This document shows positions 15,750 to 24,603 of a DNA stretch of 64,000 bases, in pieces. Origin of the DNA: Amycolatopsis solani (lineage in GTDB: Bacteria > Actinomycetota > Actinomycetes > Mycobacteriales > Pseudonocardiaceae); assembly GCF_033441515.1 (NCBI RefSeq), contig NZ_JAWQJT010000001.1, positions 2,604,001-2,668,000 of the forward strand. The letters run 5' to 3'. The notes below the pieces were generated by a model. It ran no database searches, was not told the DNA's origin, and saw only the letters and a program-made list of their open reading frames with translations. Position numbers and translations under genes: made by a program. How positions within the stretch are numbered: position 1 is the first letter of the stretch; the number at the start of each line of letters is the position of its first letter.

Positions 15750-16907
15750 ATGGTGGACGACTACTCCGAACTGGGCTTCGAGACCCGCGCGATTCACGCG
15801 GGGCAGAAACCCGACCCCCGCACCGGCGCGGTGATCGTGCCGATCTACCAGACCTCCACCTACGCCCAGGACGGCGTGGGCGGGACCCGCGAGGGCGACT
15901 ACGAGTACTCGCGCACCGCGAACCCGACCCGTACGGCGCTGGAAGAGGCGCTGGCCTCGCTGGAAGGCGGCCGGCACGCGCTGGCCTTCGCGTCCGGCAT
16001 GGCCGCGTCCGACGTGGTGCTGCGCAGTACCCTGCGCCCCGGTGACCACCTCGTGCTCGGCAACGACGCCTACGGTGGCACGTTCCGCCTGATCGACAAG
16101 GTGCTCAGCCTCTGGGGCGTCGAGCACACCGTCGCGAACCTGGCCGACCTCGACGAGGTGCGCGCGGCGATCCGTCCCGAGACGAAGCTGATCTGGTGCG
16201 AGTCGCCGACCAACCCGATGCTCGGCATCGCCGACATCGCGGGGCTGGCCGGGGTGGCGCACGACGCCGGCGCCCGCCTGGTCGTCGACAACACCTTCGC
16301 GACGCCGTACTTGCAGAACCCGCTGGCGCTGGGCGCGGACATCGTCCTGCACTCGACGACCAAGTACCTCGGCGGGCACTCCGACGTCGTCGGCGGCGCG
16401 ATCATCACGAACGAGGACGAGCTGCGCGAGCAGTTCTTCTTCCTCCGCAACTCCGCGGGCGCGGTGCCCGGCCCGTTCGACGCCTGGCTGACGCTGCGCG
16501 GCATCAAGACGCTGGCCCTGCGCATGGAGCGCCACAGCGACAACGCCGAGCGCATCGTGCAGGCGCTGGTCAACCACCCGAAGGTGGCGAAGGTCTACTA
16601 CCCGGGCCTGCCGGAGCACCCGGGCCACGAGGTCGCGGCGAAGCAGATGCGCCGTTTCGGCGGCATGGTCTCGTTCAGCCACGCGGACGGCGAGCAGGCG
16701 GCCCTCGAGGTCGCTTCGCGCACGAAGCTCTTCATCCTCGCGGAGTCGCTCGGCGGCATCGAGTCGCTGATCGAGCACCCGGGCAAGATGACGCACGCGA
16801 GCACGGCGGGCTCGACCTTGCAGGTCCCGGCCGACCTGCTGCGCCTGTCGGTGGGCATCGAAGACGGCCGCGACCTGGTCGCCGACCTGCTGGCGGCGCT
16901 GGACTGA
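15750..16907 (+). CDS. metB: Cystathionine gamma-synthase
   Basis: A 385-residue Cys/Met-metabolism PLP enzyme that forms cystathionine from an O-activated homoserine and cysteine. 'FETRAIHAGQKPDPRTGAV' opens the protein. 'YEYSRTANPTR' (cofactor-binding Tyr/Arg), 'FASGMAA', and the PLP lysine in 'STTKYLGGHSD' (Lys205) follow. The C-terminus has 'SLGGIESLIEHPGKMTH', typical of MetB rather than O-acetylhomoserine sulfhydrylase. Synteny with M. tuberculosis (cbs-pra-metB) supports the assignment. TACGCT at 15738 lies six bases before ATG 15750, and there is no ribosome site, so the mRNA is probably leaderless. With cbs it interconverts the homocysteine and cysteine pools. Confidence 0.95.
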   Translation: MVDDYSELGFETRAIHAGQKPDPRTGAVIVPIYQTSTYAQDGVGGTREGDYEYSRTANPTRTALEEALASLEGGRHALAFASGMAASDVVLRSTLRPGDHLVLGNDAYGGTFRLIDKVLSLWGVEHTVANLADLDEVRAAIRPETKLIWCESPTNPMLGIADIAGLAGVAHDAGARLVVDNTFATPYLQNPLALGADIVLHSTTKYLGGHSDVVGGAIITNEDELREQFFFLRNSAGAVPGPFDAWLTLRGIKTLALRMERHSDNAERIVQALVNHPKVAKVYYPGLPEHPGHEVAAKQMRRFGGMVSFSHADGEQAALEVASRTKLFILAESLGGIESLIEHPGKMTHASTAGSTLQVPADLLRLSVGIEDGRDLVADLLAALD

Positions 16908-16908
16908 G

Positions 16909-17352
16909 TCAGTCCAGCTCTTCGGCCAGCCCGACGACGATCCCCTCGGGACCGCGGACGTAGCACAGCCGGAAGATGCCCCCGTACGGCTCGATCTCAC
17001 CCACGAGTTCGGCGCCGTGCGGGCGCAGGCGCTCCAGGACGTCGTCGAGGTTCTCGTCGAGCGCGAACATGATCCGCCGGTAACCGAGCGTGTTCGACGG
17101 TGCGACCTTCGGCTCCGGCACGACCGCCTTCGGCTGGTGGAACTGCGCCAGTTCGATGCCGCCCTGGCCGTCCGGCATGCGCAGCATGGCGATGTCCTGC
17201 TTGACGTCCTCGAGCCCGATCACGCGCTCCGCGAAGCGCCCTTCGAGCGGGCCCTTGCCTTCGAGCCGCATGCCCAGTTCGACGAAGAACGCGATGACGG
17301 CGTCCAGGTCTTCGACGACGATGAGGACGTTGTCCATCCGCTTGAGCGCCAA
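16909..17352 (-). CDS. VOC (glyoxalase/bleomycin-resistance) family protein
   Basis: A 147-residue two-module vicinal-oxygen-chelate fold: 'MDNVLIVVEDLDAVIAFFVE' in the first half and 'GYRRIMFALDENLDDVLERL' with 'LCYVRGPEGIVVGLAEEL' in the second. The C-terminal Glu is in the position of a metal ligand. TTG 17352 is favoured because GAGGA lies eight bases before it; ATG 17337 is the alternative. It follows a small membrane protein gene on the same strand with a ten-base gap, and it is convergent with metB, with two bases between their stops. The substrate cannot be told. Confidence 0.85.
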   Translation of the reverse strand: MALKRMDNVLIVVEDLDAVIAFFVELGMRLEGKGPLEGRFAERVIGLEDVKQDIAMLRMPDGQGGIELAQFHQPKAVVPEPKVAPSNTLGYRRIMFALDENLDDVLERLRPHGAELVGEIEPYGGIFRLCYVRGPEGIVVGLAEELD

Positions 17353-17362
17353 CGGGGATTCC

Positions 17363-17626
17363 TCAGGGGTTGTAGTTGCCGTGCACCACGCCGCCGGCCT
17401 TCGGGGTGCCCGCGGCCGGCAGCTTCGAGCCGTCCACGCAGCCGCCGACCAGCTCGACGTGGCTGTCGTGGCGGATGTACTGGGCCGGCGAGCCGCAGGA
17501 GGCGCTGTCCACCGTGATGTACGCGGCTCCGGTGAGCGCCGCGGCCGAGGCCAGCCCGATCACGAGCGGGACCAGCCCGGCGGACCGGGTGGTGCGAGCC
17601 CGTCGAGCGTCGTTCCCCGGTGCCAT
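17363..17626 (-). CDS. Small secreted or membrane-anchored protein
   Basis: An 87-residue product from the ATG at 17626, with AGGGAG seven bases upstream. A basic N-terminus ('NDARRARTTRS') precedes a single hydrophobic helix ('AGLVPLVIGLASAAALTGAAY', ~16-36). A short exported tail has two cysteines ('SASCGSPAQY', 'VGGCVDGSKLP') that could pair. No family was recognised. It is the first gene of a two-gene unit with the VOC protein and is divergent from ilvA across 96 bases. Confidence 0.6.
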   Translation of the reverse strand: MAPGNDARRARTTRSAGLVPLVIGLASAAALTGAAYITVDSASCGSPAQYIRHDSHVELVGGCVDGSKLPAAGTPKAGGVVHGNYNP

Positions 17627-17722
17627 GAGTTGCTCCCTGTTTACCGCGTGTTGACGCGTCCCAGGGTACCCGGCTCGCGGTGGGGTCAACCTGTGGATCT
17701 CCTGAGTGGCATAGTCCGGCCC

Positions 17723-18925
17723 ATGGAACTCGTCACCCTCGAGCGCATCCAGGCCGCCCGGGAACTCCTAAAAGGAGTAACCCGGGTGACGCCGATGGAG
17801 CACGCACGTGACCTGCGCAAGCTCCACGGCGGTCCGGTCAACCTGAAGTGTGAAAACCTGCAGCGCACCGGGTCGTTCAAGATCCGCGGCGCCTACACGC
17901 GCATCGCCGGCCTGACCCCGGCCGAGCGCGAGCGGGGCGTCGTCGCGGCCAGTGCCGGCAACCACGCGCAGGGCGTCGCGCTGGCCTCGTCGCTGCTCGG
18001 CGCCAAGTCCACCGTTTTCATGCCGCTGCGGGCCCCGCTGCCGAAGCTGGCCGCGACCCGCGGTTACGGCGCCGACGTCCACCTCCACGGCGCGCTCCTG
18101 GAGGAGACGCTGCGGGCGGCCATCGAGTTCGGCGAGCGGACCGGCGCGGTCTTCATCCACCCGTTCGACCACCCGGACGTCATCGCCGGCCAGGGCACGG
18201 TCGGCCTCGAGATCCTGGAGCAGGTGCCGGGCGTCAAGACCGTCCTGGTCGCCACCGGCGGCGGCGGGCTGGTCGGCGGGGTCGCCTCGGCGGTCAAGGC
18301 GCTGCGCCCGGACGTGCGCGTGGTCGGTGTCCAGGCCGAGGACGCCGCCGCGTACCCGCCGTCGCTGGCCGCGGGCGCGCCGGTGCGGCTGGGCCAGACC
18401 TCGACCATGGCCGACGGGATCGCGGTCGGCGAGCCGGGCCTGGTCAGCTTCGCGCACGTCGAGTCGCTGGTCGACGACGTCGTGACGGTCTCCGAGCAGT
18501 TCCTGTCCCGCGCGGTGCTGCTCTGCCTGGAGCGGCGGAAGCTGGTGGTCGAGCCGGCCGGCGCGGCGCCCGTGGCGGCGCTGCTGCAGCACGTCGGCGC
18601 CTTCGAGCCGCCGGTCGTGGCCATCCTGTCCGGCGGCAACGTCGACCCGGTCCTGCTCCTGCAGATCATCCAGCACGGCATGACCGCGGGCGGCCGCTAC
18701 CTGCGGCTCCGGCTGCGCGTCCCGGACCGGCCGGGTTCCCTGGTCGGCGTGCTGTCGTGCGTCAGCGAGCTCGGCGCGAACGTGCTCGACGTCGAGCACT
18801 CGCGCATCTCCGGCACCCTCGACCTCGGCGAGGCGGACGTCGAACTGGCGCTGGAGACCCGTGGGCCCGAGCACTGCAAAGACGTCGAACGCGCGCTGAC
18901 CGACGCGGGTTACACGGTGGTCTGA
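17723..18925 (+). CDS. ilvA: Threonine ammonia-lyase (threonine dehydratase)
   Basis: A 400-residue fold-type II PLP enzyme that deaminates threonine to 2-oxobutanoate, the entry to isoleucine. The PLP lysine lies in 'QRTGSFKIRGAY' (Lys53), 'SAGNHAQGVA' is the substrate loop and 'VATGGGGLVGG' binds phosphate. A C-terminal ACT domain (~325-400, 'LRVPDRPGSLVGVLSCVSEL') suggests amino-acid feedback control. CATAGT at 17710, seven bases from ATG 17723, with no ribosome site, suggests a leaderless mRNA. Its last 16 bases overlap the tail of the convergent immunity gene. The biosynthetic role is inferred; some single-ACT enzymes are catabolic. Confidence 0.93.
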   Translation: MELVTLERIQAARELLKGVTRVTPMEHARDLRKLHGGPVNLKCENLQRTGSFKIRGAYTRIAGLTPAERERGVVAASAGNHAQGVALASSLLGAKSTVFMPLRAPLPKLAATRGYGADVHLHGALLEETLRAAIEFGERTGAVFIHPFDHPDVIAGQGTVGLEILEQVPGVKTVLVATGGGGLVGGVASAVKALRPDVRVVGVQAEDAAAYPPSLAAGAPVRLGQTSTMADGIAVGEPGLVSFAHVESLVDDVVTVSEQFLSRAVLLCLERRKLVVEPAGAAPVAALLQHVGAFEPPVVAILSGGNVDPVLLLQIIQHGMTAGGRYLRLRLRVPDRPGSLVGVLSCVSELGANVLDVEHSRISGTLDLGEADVELALETRGPEHCKDVERALTDAGYTVV

Positions 18926-19755
18926 GGCTGTTCGCCGGTGATGGCCGCGAGCGCGAGGTCCTTCGCGGGCTCCGGCACCTCCGCCGGCGCGGTGAAGCGC
19001 CGGGCCCGGATGTGGGCGACCAGCTCCGGGTCCGGCGGCACGCCGTGTTCACGCAAGTAGTACGCGACCGCGCCGGGCCACGCCCAGGCGCCGTCGGTGC
19101 GGAAGTTCATCGGCACCGCGTCCGCGCGGTCGGGCGCGAAGGCGTCCGGGCCGTTGCTGCGGGAAGCCAGGATCACCGGCGCCGCGTCGAGGTAGGCGAG
19201 CACCCGCTCGATCTCGGCGGGCAGCAGCGGCTGGCGCCGGATGAGCGGGCGCCCGTCGGCGTCGAGGCCGTCGTAGATGCGCGGGGTGCGCACCTCACCG
19301 CCACCGGCCGGCGGCGTGAGGCCCGCGCCCTCCCGCAGCCAGCCCGGGATGTGCTCGTCCGCGCGGGGGAAGAACCGCAGCTCGTCCTGGAACCCGATCG
19401 GCGGCGGCTGCTGCCGGAACGGCGGTTCGAGGTCGGGCCGCACGAAGTCGACGTCGGGCGGCTGCCCGGGTGCGAACACGAGGATGGCGCCCAGCCAGGT
19501 GCCGAGGCCCGGCCGGTACATGCCCGACCGCAGCACGCCGAGCAGCCGCACGGCCTCCGGCGGCGGCTGGGCCACGCGGGGCCGCCCGTCCGGGCCGGTC
19601 ACCAGCAGATCGGCCTCGACGTGCCGTCCCGCGGCGCGGTACTCGACCCGCAGCTGCCGCCACCCCGGCGGGATCGGCGCGGTGAGCGCCGCGCCGATCT
19701 GCCGGACGAGCTCCTGCTGCTGGTCCGGGCGCAACGGCCCCGGTGGCTGGGTCAT
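18910..19755 (-). CDS. YezG-like immunity protein with C-terminal extension (second immunity gene)
   Basis: A 281-residue protein from the ATG at 19755 (AAGGAG upstream). Residues ~10-145 resemble the YezG/DUF600 fold of toxin antidotes: an amphipathic start, 'VRLLGVLRSGMYRPGLGTWL', then 'FQDELRFFPRADEHIPGWLR', the family's signature of aromatic, FPR and trailing W-L. Residues ~175-281 form a separate region ('NFRTDGAWAWPGAVAYYLRE', 'HIRARRFTAPAEVPEPAKDL') that I do not recognise by name. It starts two bases after the upstream immunity gene stops and closes the toxin operon. Its partner is inferred from position; it may neutralise the adjacent toxin or a related one. Confidence 0.7.
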   Translation of the reverse strand: MTQPPGPLRPDQQQELVRQIGAALTAPIPPGWRQLRVEYRAAGRHVEADLLVTGPDGRPRVAQPPPEAVRLLGVLRSGMYRPGLGTWLGAILVFAPGQPPDVDFVRPDLEPPFRQQPPPIGFQDELRFFPRADEHIPGWLREGAGLTPPAGGGEVRTPRIYDGLDADGRPLIRRQPLLPAEIERVLAYLDAAPVILASRSNGPDAFAPDRADAVPMNFRTDGAWAWPGAVAYYLREHGVPPDPELVAHIRARRFTAPAEVPEPAKDLALAAITGEQPQTTV

Positions 19756-19757
19756 GG

Positions 19758-20651
19758 TCAGGCTCCTTCGGCGCCTTGGCGCAGCCAGTCCGGCGTGCGC
19801 CGCTCCGAGCGCGGGTAGCGGCGAAGTTCCTCGGCGAACGCCTCGGCCGGCGGCCGCTGCCGGAAGTCCGGCTCTTCGGTCGCGTTGAACTGCGCCTTGA
19901 CCGCGTCGGGGTACTTCATTTCGTACTTCAGGCTCACCCAGGTCCCGCGGCCGTCCGACAACGAGGCGGCGCGGTGCCGGCGGAGCAGGTCGAGCACCTG
20001 CTCCGGCGGGGTCCACGGGTAGACGGTGCCGGTGAGCGAGTGGACGACCGCGCCGGACTCCTCGTGGTCGCCGACCGCGCGGAACCGCAGCTGGAGGTAG
20101 TCCCAGCCCGCGGGGAGCGTGAACTTGAGGTAGTCGGCGACGCCCTTCAGCAGCGCGTTGGGCTCGTCGGGAATCCGCTTCCCGCCGGTTTCCCCTTTGA
20201 TCCCTTCCCGGTACCAGGCCGGGATCCACTCGTCGTCGCGGGGGAACGCCTCGAAGTCCTGGTCCCACACCGCGGTCTCGATCGGTGGGTCCCACAGCGG
20301 GTCCAGGTCGAAGTTGTAGGAGACGCGGTAGTCGCCGTCCGGCTCGACGACCAGCCGCAGCGACAGCCAGGTGCCGCGGCCGGGCATGTACTTCTTGTTC
20401 CGCAGCTCGTGCAGCAGCGGACTGACATCGGGCGGCGGCTCCACCCGCGCGGCGGCGCCGTCCGGCATCACGACGGCCAGCGCGATCTCCTCGACCGCCA
20501 CGGTCAGCCGCGCGGTCATGTCGATCCGCAGCCACCCCTCGGGAGCGGCGTCCATCAGCCAGCCACCGATCCAGCGGACCACCTGGTCCTCGTCCGCCTC
20601 CCGGAGGTCAGGTCCGGGTGGGGGGTACCACGGGGGCTGGGTTCGCGACAT
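19758..20651 (-). CDS. YezG-like immunity protein, duplicated domain (first immunity gene)
   Basis: A 297-residue protein that appears to contain two YezG/DUF600-like units. Unit one has 'YRVSYNFDLDPLWD' then 'DQDFEAFPRDDEWIPAWYRE'. Unit two has 'TWVSLKYEMKYPDAVKAQFN' then 'FAEELRRYPRSERRTPDWLR'. Each shows the acidic/aromatic strand followed by the F/Y-P-R and W-L/Y-R segment seen in the family. ATG 20651 has AGGAG upstream and lies inside the toxin gene, overlapping its last 44 bases, a coupling typical of toxin-immunity pairs. The products should be cytoplasmic and bind the toxin tip. The family assignment rests on motif recall. Confidence 0.72.
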   Translation of the reverse strand: MSRTQPPWYPPPGPDLREADEDQVVRWIGGWLMDAAPEGWLRIDMTARLTVAVEEIALAVVMPDGAAARVEPPPDVSPLLHELRNKKYMPGRGTWLSLRLVVEPDGDYRVSYNFDLDPLWDPPIETAVWDQDFEAFPRDDEWIPAWYREGIKGETGGKRIPDEPNALLKGVADYLKFTLPAGWDYLQLRFRAVGDHEESGAVVHSLTGTVYPWTPPEQVLDLLRRHRAASLSDGRGTWVSLKYEMKYPDAVKAQFNATEEPDFRQRPPAEAFAEELRRYPRSERRTPDWLRQGAEGA

Positions 20652-23600
20652 TCGGGAAGCTCCTGTAGTTGTACGTGCGGGTGCCGTCGGGGTGGATTCT
20701 CTCGGACATCACGTGCAGCCGGTCGGGTGTTTCCCCGGTCGACGGCGCGTCGGCGTAGACGCGCACCGGGCCGTGGTCCCCGCCGTGGCGTTCGAAGGTC
20801 TGGCGGTCGATCTCCATCCGCCGCCAGTTGTCCGGGTCCGCGCTCACGCTGTGGTTCTGGTAGTAGTCCTGCGGCACCATGCCGAGGCGCCCCTGCAGCC
20901 CGCCCGAGCGGTGGTCGGCGGTGTGCCCGCCGCGGTTGACGGTGCTGGTGGCGTCGTCGGCCTGGCCGATCTTGCCGACCCGGTCCTGGACGTCGGTGTT
21001 GACCCGCTTGGTCGCCGGGCTGGTGTAGTCGGGCTCCCACGAGACGGCGGCGTTCCCGTGCTCGTCGGCGTGGTAGTGCATGTCGCCGATTTCGTACTTG
21101 GCGCCGCGCACCGGCACACCCTCGGGCCGGCCCCCGTGCTGGTCGTGCATCGTGTGCTTGTCACCCGTCTCCGGGTTGATCATGCCGCGTTCGTTGTCGT
21201 GCCACGTCTTGATGTGCGTGAACTCCGGCGGGTTGTCGCCGCTGGTGTAGAAGGTGCCGTGCCACTGTTCGGTGCCGTCGGGCGCCGTCGTGTAGATCTC
21301 GTACCGGCTGTTCGGCTTGAGGTCTTCCGGTGGTGTGGCGCCGAACGGGCCGTCGCCGTTGTGGCTGGGGTCGTAGCCGGTGATCCGGCGTTCGACGGGC
21401 GGCGGCGTCATCGGCGGGTCGAAGTGGTCGATGTCCAGCTCGGGCCGTCCGTCCACGTCGGTGTGGAACTCGAAGTGGCCTTCGCCGGTGTTGACGCGGT
21501 AGTCGACGTCGCCGAGCAGGTGCGAGGTGTCGGGGTTCCCGACCTCGACGCTGCTGTTCCCCACCCGGGTGTTCGGCACGTCGGCGTCGACGTGCGTGAT
21601 CCGCGGCGGGGTTTCGCCGTTCGTGTAGACGCGCGTGAACCGCCCGTCGGGGTCGGTGACCTCGTAGCGCGTGTTCGGCTCGAGGTGCCGCGGGTTCGCC
21701 GGGTCGAAGAACCGCTCGTTCCGCCCGAGCGTGACGTCTTCGTGGCGCTTGAACTCGGGCTCGTGCCAGCCCTCGTCGAGGTCGTGCATGTCCGGGTGGT
21801 CCTTGCCCCGCGCGAGCGCGCTGTCGGCGTCGACGTCGTGCGCGTCCCCGTGGTGGCTGTCCGGCGCGAACCCGTCGTCCCCGGCGCGGTGGGTGGTGCC
21901 GTCGGGGTGGTGGGTGTTCCATTCGCCGTCGGGCGGGATGCGGGGTCGCATGCGGCCGTCGGGGCCGATTTCGTAGTCGGAGGAGAAGACGCGGCCGTGG
22001 GAGTCGGTCCAGGCGGGGCGGGTGGGGGCGAGGACTTCGGTGTCGAGTTCGCGGGAGAGGCGGTGGGCGAAGTCGTTGGAGGAGGCGTCGCAGCCGATGA
22101 GCCGGATTGGGCGGCCGTCGTAGTCGGTGTTGCGGCGGAGGATGTCGGCGAATTGTTCGGGGGTGTAGTGGTGGTTGCCGATGCGGGCGTGTCCGTCGGG
22201 GGTGACGTGGACGTCGACGGTGTAGCGGCCGTGGGGGTCGGGTTGGACGCGGTGGGGGAGGTCGCCCATGTCGGGGTCGCCGGCGTGGTAGGAGCTGCCG
22301 GAGGGGGTGTGTTCGGCGTGGCGGGTGTTGACTTCGTCGGGAGTGAGGGGGGTGTGGTCGCCGTCGGGACTGTGGTGGCCGTCGCCGTCGGGACTGTGGT
22401 GGCTGTTGGGGGTGTGGTGGCCGGTGCCGTCGGGGCCGTGGGTGCCGGGCGGGTTGGTGGGGCCGCCGTCCGGGCCGTGGGCGCCGGGGCGGTGGGCCGG
22501 GCTGCCGTCGGGGGTGCGCGTGCCGGGCCGGGCGCCGGGCGTGTCGGGCCCGAAACCGCGGGCGGCGGGTTCGGGGGTGCGCGGGGTGTCGCCAGCGCCG
22601 GTCCGCGGTCGTCCGGGCGCGTCGGGTTCGCCGACGCGGGGGCGACCGGGGGCGTCGGCGTCGCCGACGCGGGGACGACTGGGCGCGTTGGCGTCGCCGA
22701 CACGGGGACGGCCTGGGGCGTCGACGTGGGCGCCGGGACTGCCGGGGGTGCCGGTCCAGCCCCCACCGCCGCCGCCGGTGCGGGGGGAGCCCCCGCCGAG
22801 GCCGCCGCCGGCCGGTGAGCCGCCGGGTGGCATGCCGCCGGCCATCGGTGCGCCGCCCTGGGGCGGGAGGGCGGAGCCGTCTCCGCCACGCGGGGAGGGC
22901 ACGGTCCCGGGATCACCGGTGCGCGGAGCGGCGGGAGCGGTGCCGCTGGCGGAGGTGGTGCCATCGACGCGCGGAGGCGCGGCGCTGCTGGGCGTCTCGG
23001 TACCGGCGTGCGAGCCGGGTGCGGGCGAGGAGCCGGAGTGGGTGGGGGTGCCGCCGCCGTCGGCGTGCGAGCTGGGGGTGTCTGAACGGGCTGCGGGCGA
23101 GGATCCACTGTCGGCGTGCGGGCCGGGAGCGTCCGAGCGGGCTGCCGGTGAGGAGCCGGAGTGGGTGGGGGTGCCGCCGTCGGCGTGGCTCGGTGACCCG
23201 GCATGCGTGGGTGCCGGGCTGTCGGCCGCACGCGCTGAGGGGCCGGAGTTCCCGGCGTGGCTGGACGAGTTGTCACCCCCGCGAGTGGGGGAAGGACTGC
23301 TGTTTTCGGCGTGCGAGGGCGTGTTGTCGCCGGCATGGGTGGGTGAGGGGCTCGAGTCCCCGGTGTGCGAGGGCGTGTTGTCGCCCGCGTGGGTCGGCGA
23401 GGGAGAGCTGTCGCCGGCGCGGGAAGGCGTGCTGTCACCGCCGCGAGTGGGCGAGGGGCTGCTGTCGCCGGTGTGGGCGGGGGTGCTGTCGCTCCCTCGC
23501 GTCGACGACGGGCTGTCGTCCCCCGCGTGTGACGGCGAGCCGCCGCCGTCCCCGCTCGAGTCGCCCGCATGCGAAGGCGAGCTGTCTCCGCTCGAGCTCC

Positions 23601-24603
23601 GACGTGAGGAGTCCGGGTCCGAACTCGGCGAATCCCCGTCCGCACGACCGGAATCCGGCGAAGAACCGTCCCCGTCCGCATGACCGGGATCCGGCGAATC
23701 CCCGTCCCCACCATGGGCCCGGGCATGCACCCCACCCTCACCCTTGGGGATCTTGTGGACGAACCCGCCCTCCTTCACCTTCAACCCGTCCAGCCCGGAG
23801 ACCTTGCCCAGCACCTTGCCGAACACCTTCGCGATCTTCTCGAAGACGTCGACCAGCTTCGACAGCAGCGGCGACACTTTCCGGATCGTGTCGGTGAGCT
23901 TCTTGAGCAGCTCCCCGATCTTCTTCCCCCACTTGGCGATCGCCGCCGACGCCTGCGCCACTACCACCGGGGTGCCGAAGCCGAGGGAAAAGACCTCCTC
24001 CATCACCCACGCGATCAGTTTCCCGACCAGGTCCGCGATCAGCTGCCGCACGGTCTCCCGCACGAACGACACGACCTGGCCCATGATCATCGTGACCGTG
24101 CTGATCGCCCCGGCCACCGTCGCCGCTCCCGAGAGCGCCTCGGAGTGTTCCGCGGCGAACTTGCGGTAGGCGTCCGCGCCGGCGCCCTGCCAGCCGGTGG
24201 TGCCGTTCTTGACGGCGTTGTCGAAGTCGGTCTTGCGTTCGCCCAGCGCTTTGGACACGTTGCCCCACGTGTCGGCGTAGGACTGGATCACCGGGGGGTT
24301 GCCGGCGATGGAGTCGAGCATGTCCTTGAGGGGCTGGATGTGTTCCATGAGGAACGAGGCGACCGAGGACATCAGGTAGCCGAAGGGGTCGATGGCGGCG
24401 CCGGCGATTTCTCCGGCGAGGGAGAGCATGCCGAGGCCGCCGGAGACCCAGTCGCCGTCTTTGATGCCGTTGAAGGCGTCCATGGAGGATTCGGCGATGC
24501 CGATGCCGCCGGCCCAGCCGTAGTCGCCGTTGCCGGCGGTGAACGCGCCGGGGCCGTCCGGGTCCTGCTTCGACTCCGCGACGAGCGGATTCCCCTCCGG
24601 CAT
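20608..24603 (-). CDS. Large type VII-associated polymorphic toxin with C-terminal nuclease-like domain
   Basis: A 1331-residue protein. Residues ~1-285 are a helical WXG100/ESX-type region: 'NGTTGWQGAGADAYRKFAAE' gives the W-x-G at 138-140, followed by long hydrophobic-amphipathic helices. Residues ~285-770 are a Pro/Ser/Asp/Gly/His low-complexity linker of reiterated 'SPSPTRGGD' and 'HAGD' units. Around Cys838 lies 'RPIRLIGCDASSNDFAHRLS' then 'LDTEVLAPTRPAW', reminiscent of caspase-like or processing modules. Residues ~1210-1310 contain 'NRGGHTADHRSGG' (His1227), 'VPQDYYQNHS' and 'DNWRRMEID', the layout of DNA/RNA non-specific endonuclease toxins (Endonuclease_NS_2-like). The ATG overlaps the upstream EspC-like stop as TGATG, so translation is coupled. 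Export by a type VII system elsewhere in the genome is inferred; no ESX core gene lies here. Confidence 0.85.
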   Translation of the reverse strand: MPEGNPLVAESKQDPDGPGAFTAGNGDYGWAGGIGIAESSMDAFNGIKDGDWVSGGLGMLSLAGEIAGAAIDPFGYLMSSVASFLMEHIQPLKDMLDSIAGNPPVIQSYADTWGNVSKALGERKTDFDNAVKNGTTGWQGAGADAYRKFAAEHSEALSGAATVAGAISTVTMIMGQVVSFVRETVRQLIADLVGKLIAWVMEEVFSLGFGTPVVVAQASAAIAKWGKKIGELLKKLTDTIRKVSPLLSKLVDVFEKIAKVFGKVLGKVSGLDGLKVKEGGFVHKIPKGEGGVHARAHGGDGDSPDPGHADGDGSSPDSGRADGDSPSSDPDSSRRSSSGDSSPSHAGDSSGDGGGSPSHAGDDSPSSTRGSDSTPAHTGDSSPSPTRGGDSTPSRAGDSSPSPTHAGDNTPSHTGDSSPSPTHAGDNTPSHAENSSPSPTRGGDNSSSHAGNSGPSARAADSPAPTHAGSPSHADGGTPTHSGSSPAARSDAPGPHADSGSSPAARSDTPSSHADGGGTPTHSGSSPAPGSHAGTETPSSAAPPRVDGTTSASGTAPAAPRTGDPGTVPSPRGGDGSALPPQGGAPMAGGMPPGGSPAGGGLGGGSPRTGGGGGGWTGTPGSPGAHVDAPGRPRVGDANAPSRPRVGDADAPGRPRVGEPDAPGRPRTGAGDTPRTPEPAARGFGPDTPGARPGTRTPDGSPAHRPGAHGPDGGPTNPPGTHGPDGTGHHTPNSHHSPDGDGHHSPDGDHTPLTPDEVNTRHAEHTPSGSSYHAGDPDMGDLPHRVQPDPHGRYTVDVHVTPDGHARIGNHHYTPEQFADILRRNTDYDGRPIRLIGCDASSNDFAHRLSRELDTEVLAPTRPAWTDSHGRVFSSDYEIGPDGRMRPRIPPDGEWNTHHPDGTTHRAGDDGFAPDSHHGDAHDVDADSALARGKDHPDMHDLDEGWHEPEFKRHEDVTLGRNERFFDPANPRHLEPNTRYEVTDPDGRFTRVYTNGETPPRITHVDADVPNTRVGNSSVEVGNPDTSHLLGDVDYRVNTGEGHFEFHTDVDGRPELDIDHFDPPMTPPPVERRITGYDPSHNGDGPFGATPPEDLKPNSRYEIYTTAPDGTEQWHGTFYTSGDNPPEFTHIKTWHDNERGMINPETGDKHTMHDQHGGRPEGVPVRGAKYEIGDMHYHADEHGNAAVSWEPDYTSPATKRVNTDVQDRVGKIGQADDATSTVNRGGHTADHRSGGLQGRLGMVPQDYYQNHSVSADPDNWRRMEIDRQTFERHGGDHGPVRVYADAPSTGETPDRLHVMSERIHPDGTRTYNYRSFPNVANPAPVVPPTRT

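Noticed and set aside
22300..23700. Regular short repeats suggesting a CRISPR array
   Set aside because: They are codon-phased repeats of the toxin's Pro/Ser/Asp/His linker, with no fixed repeat/spacer lengths and no cas genes.
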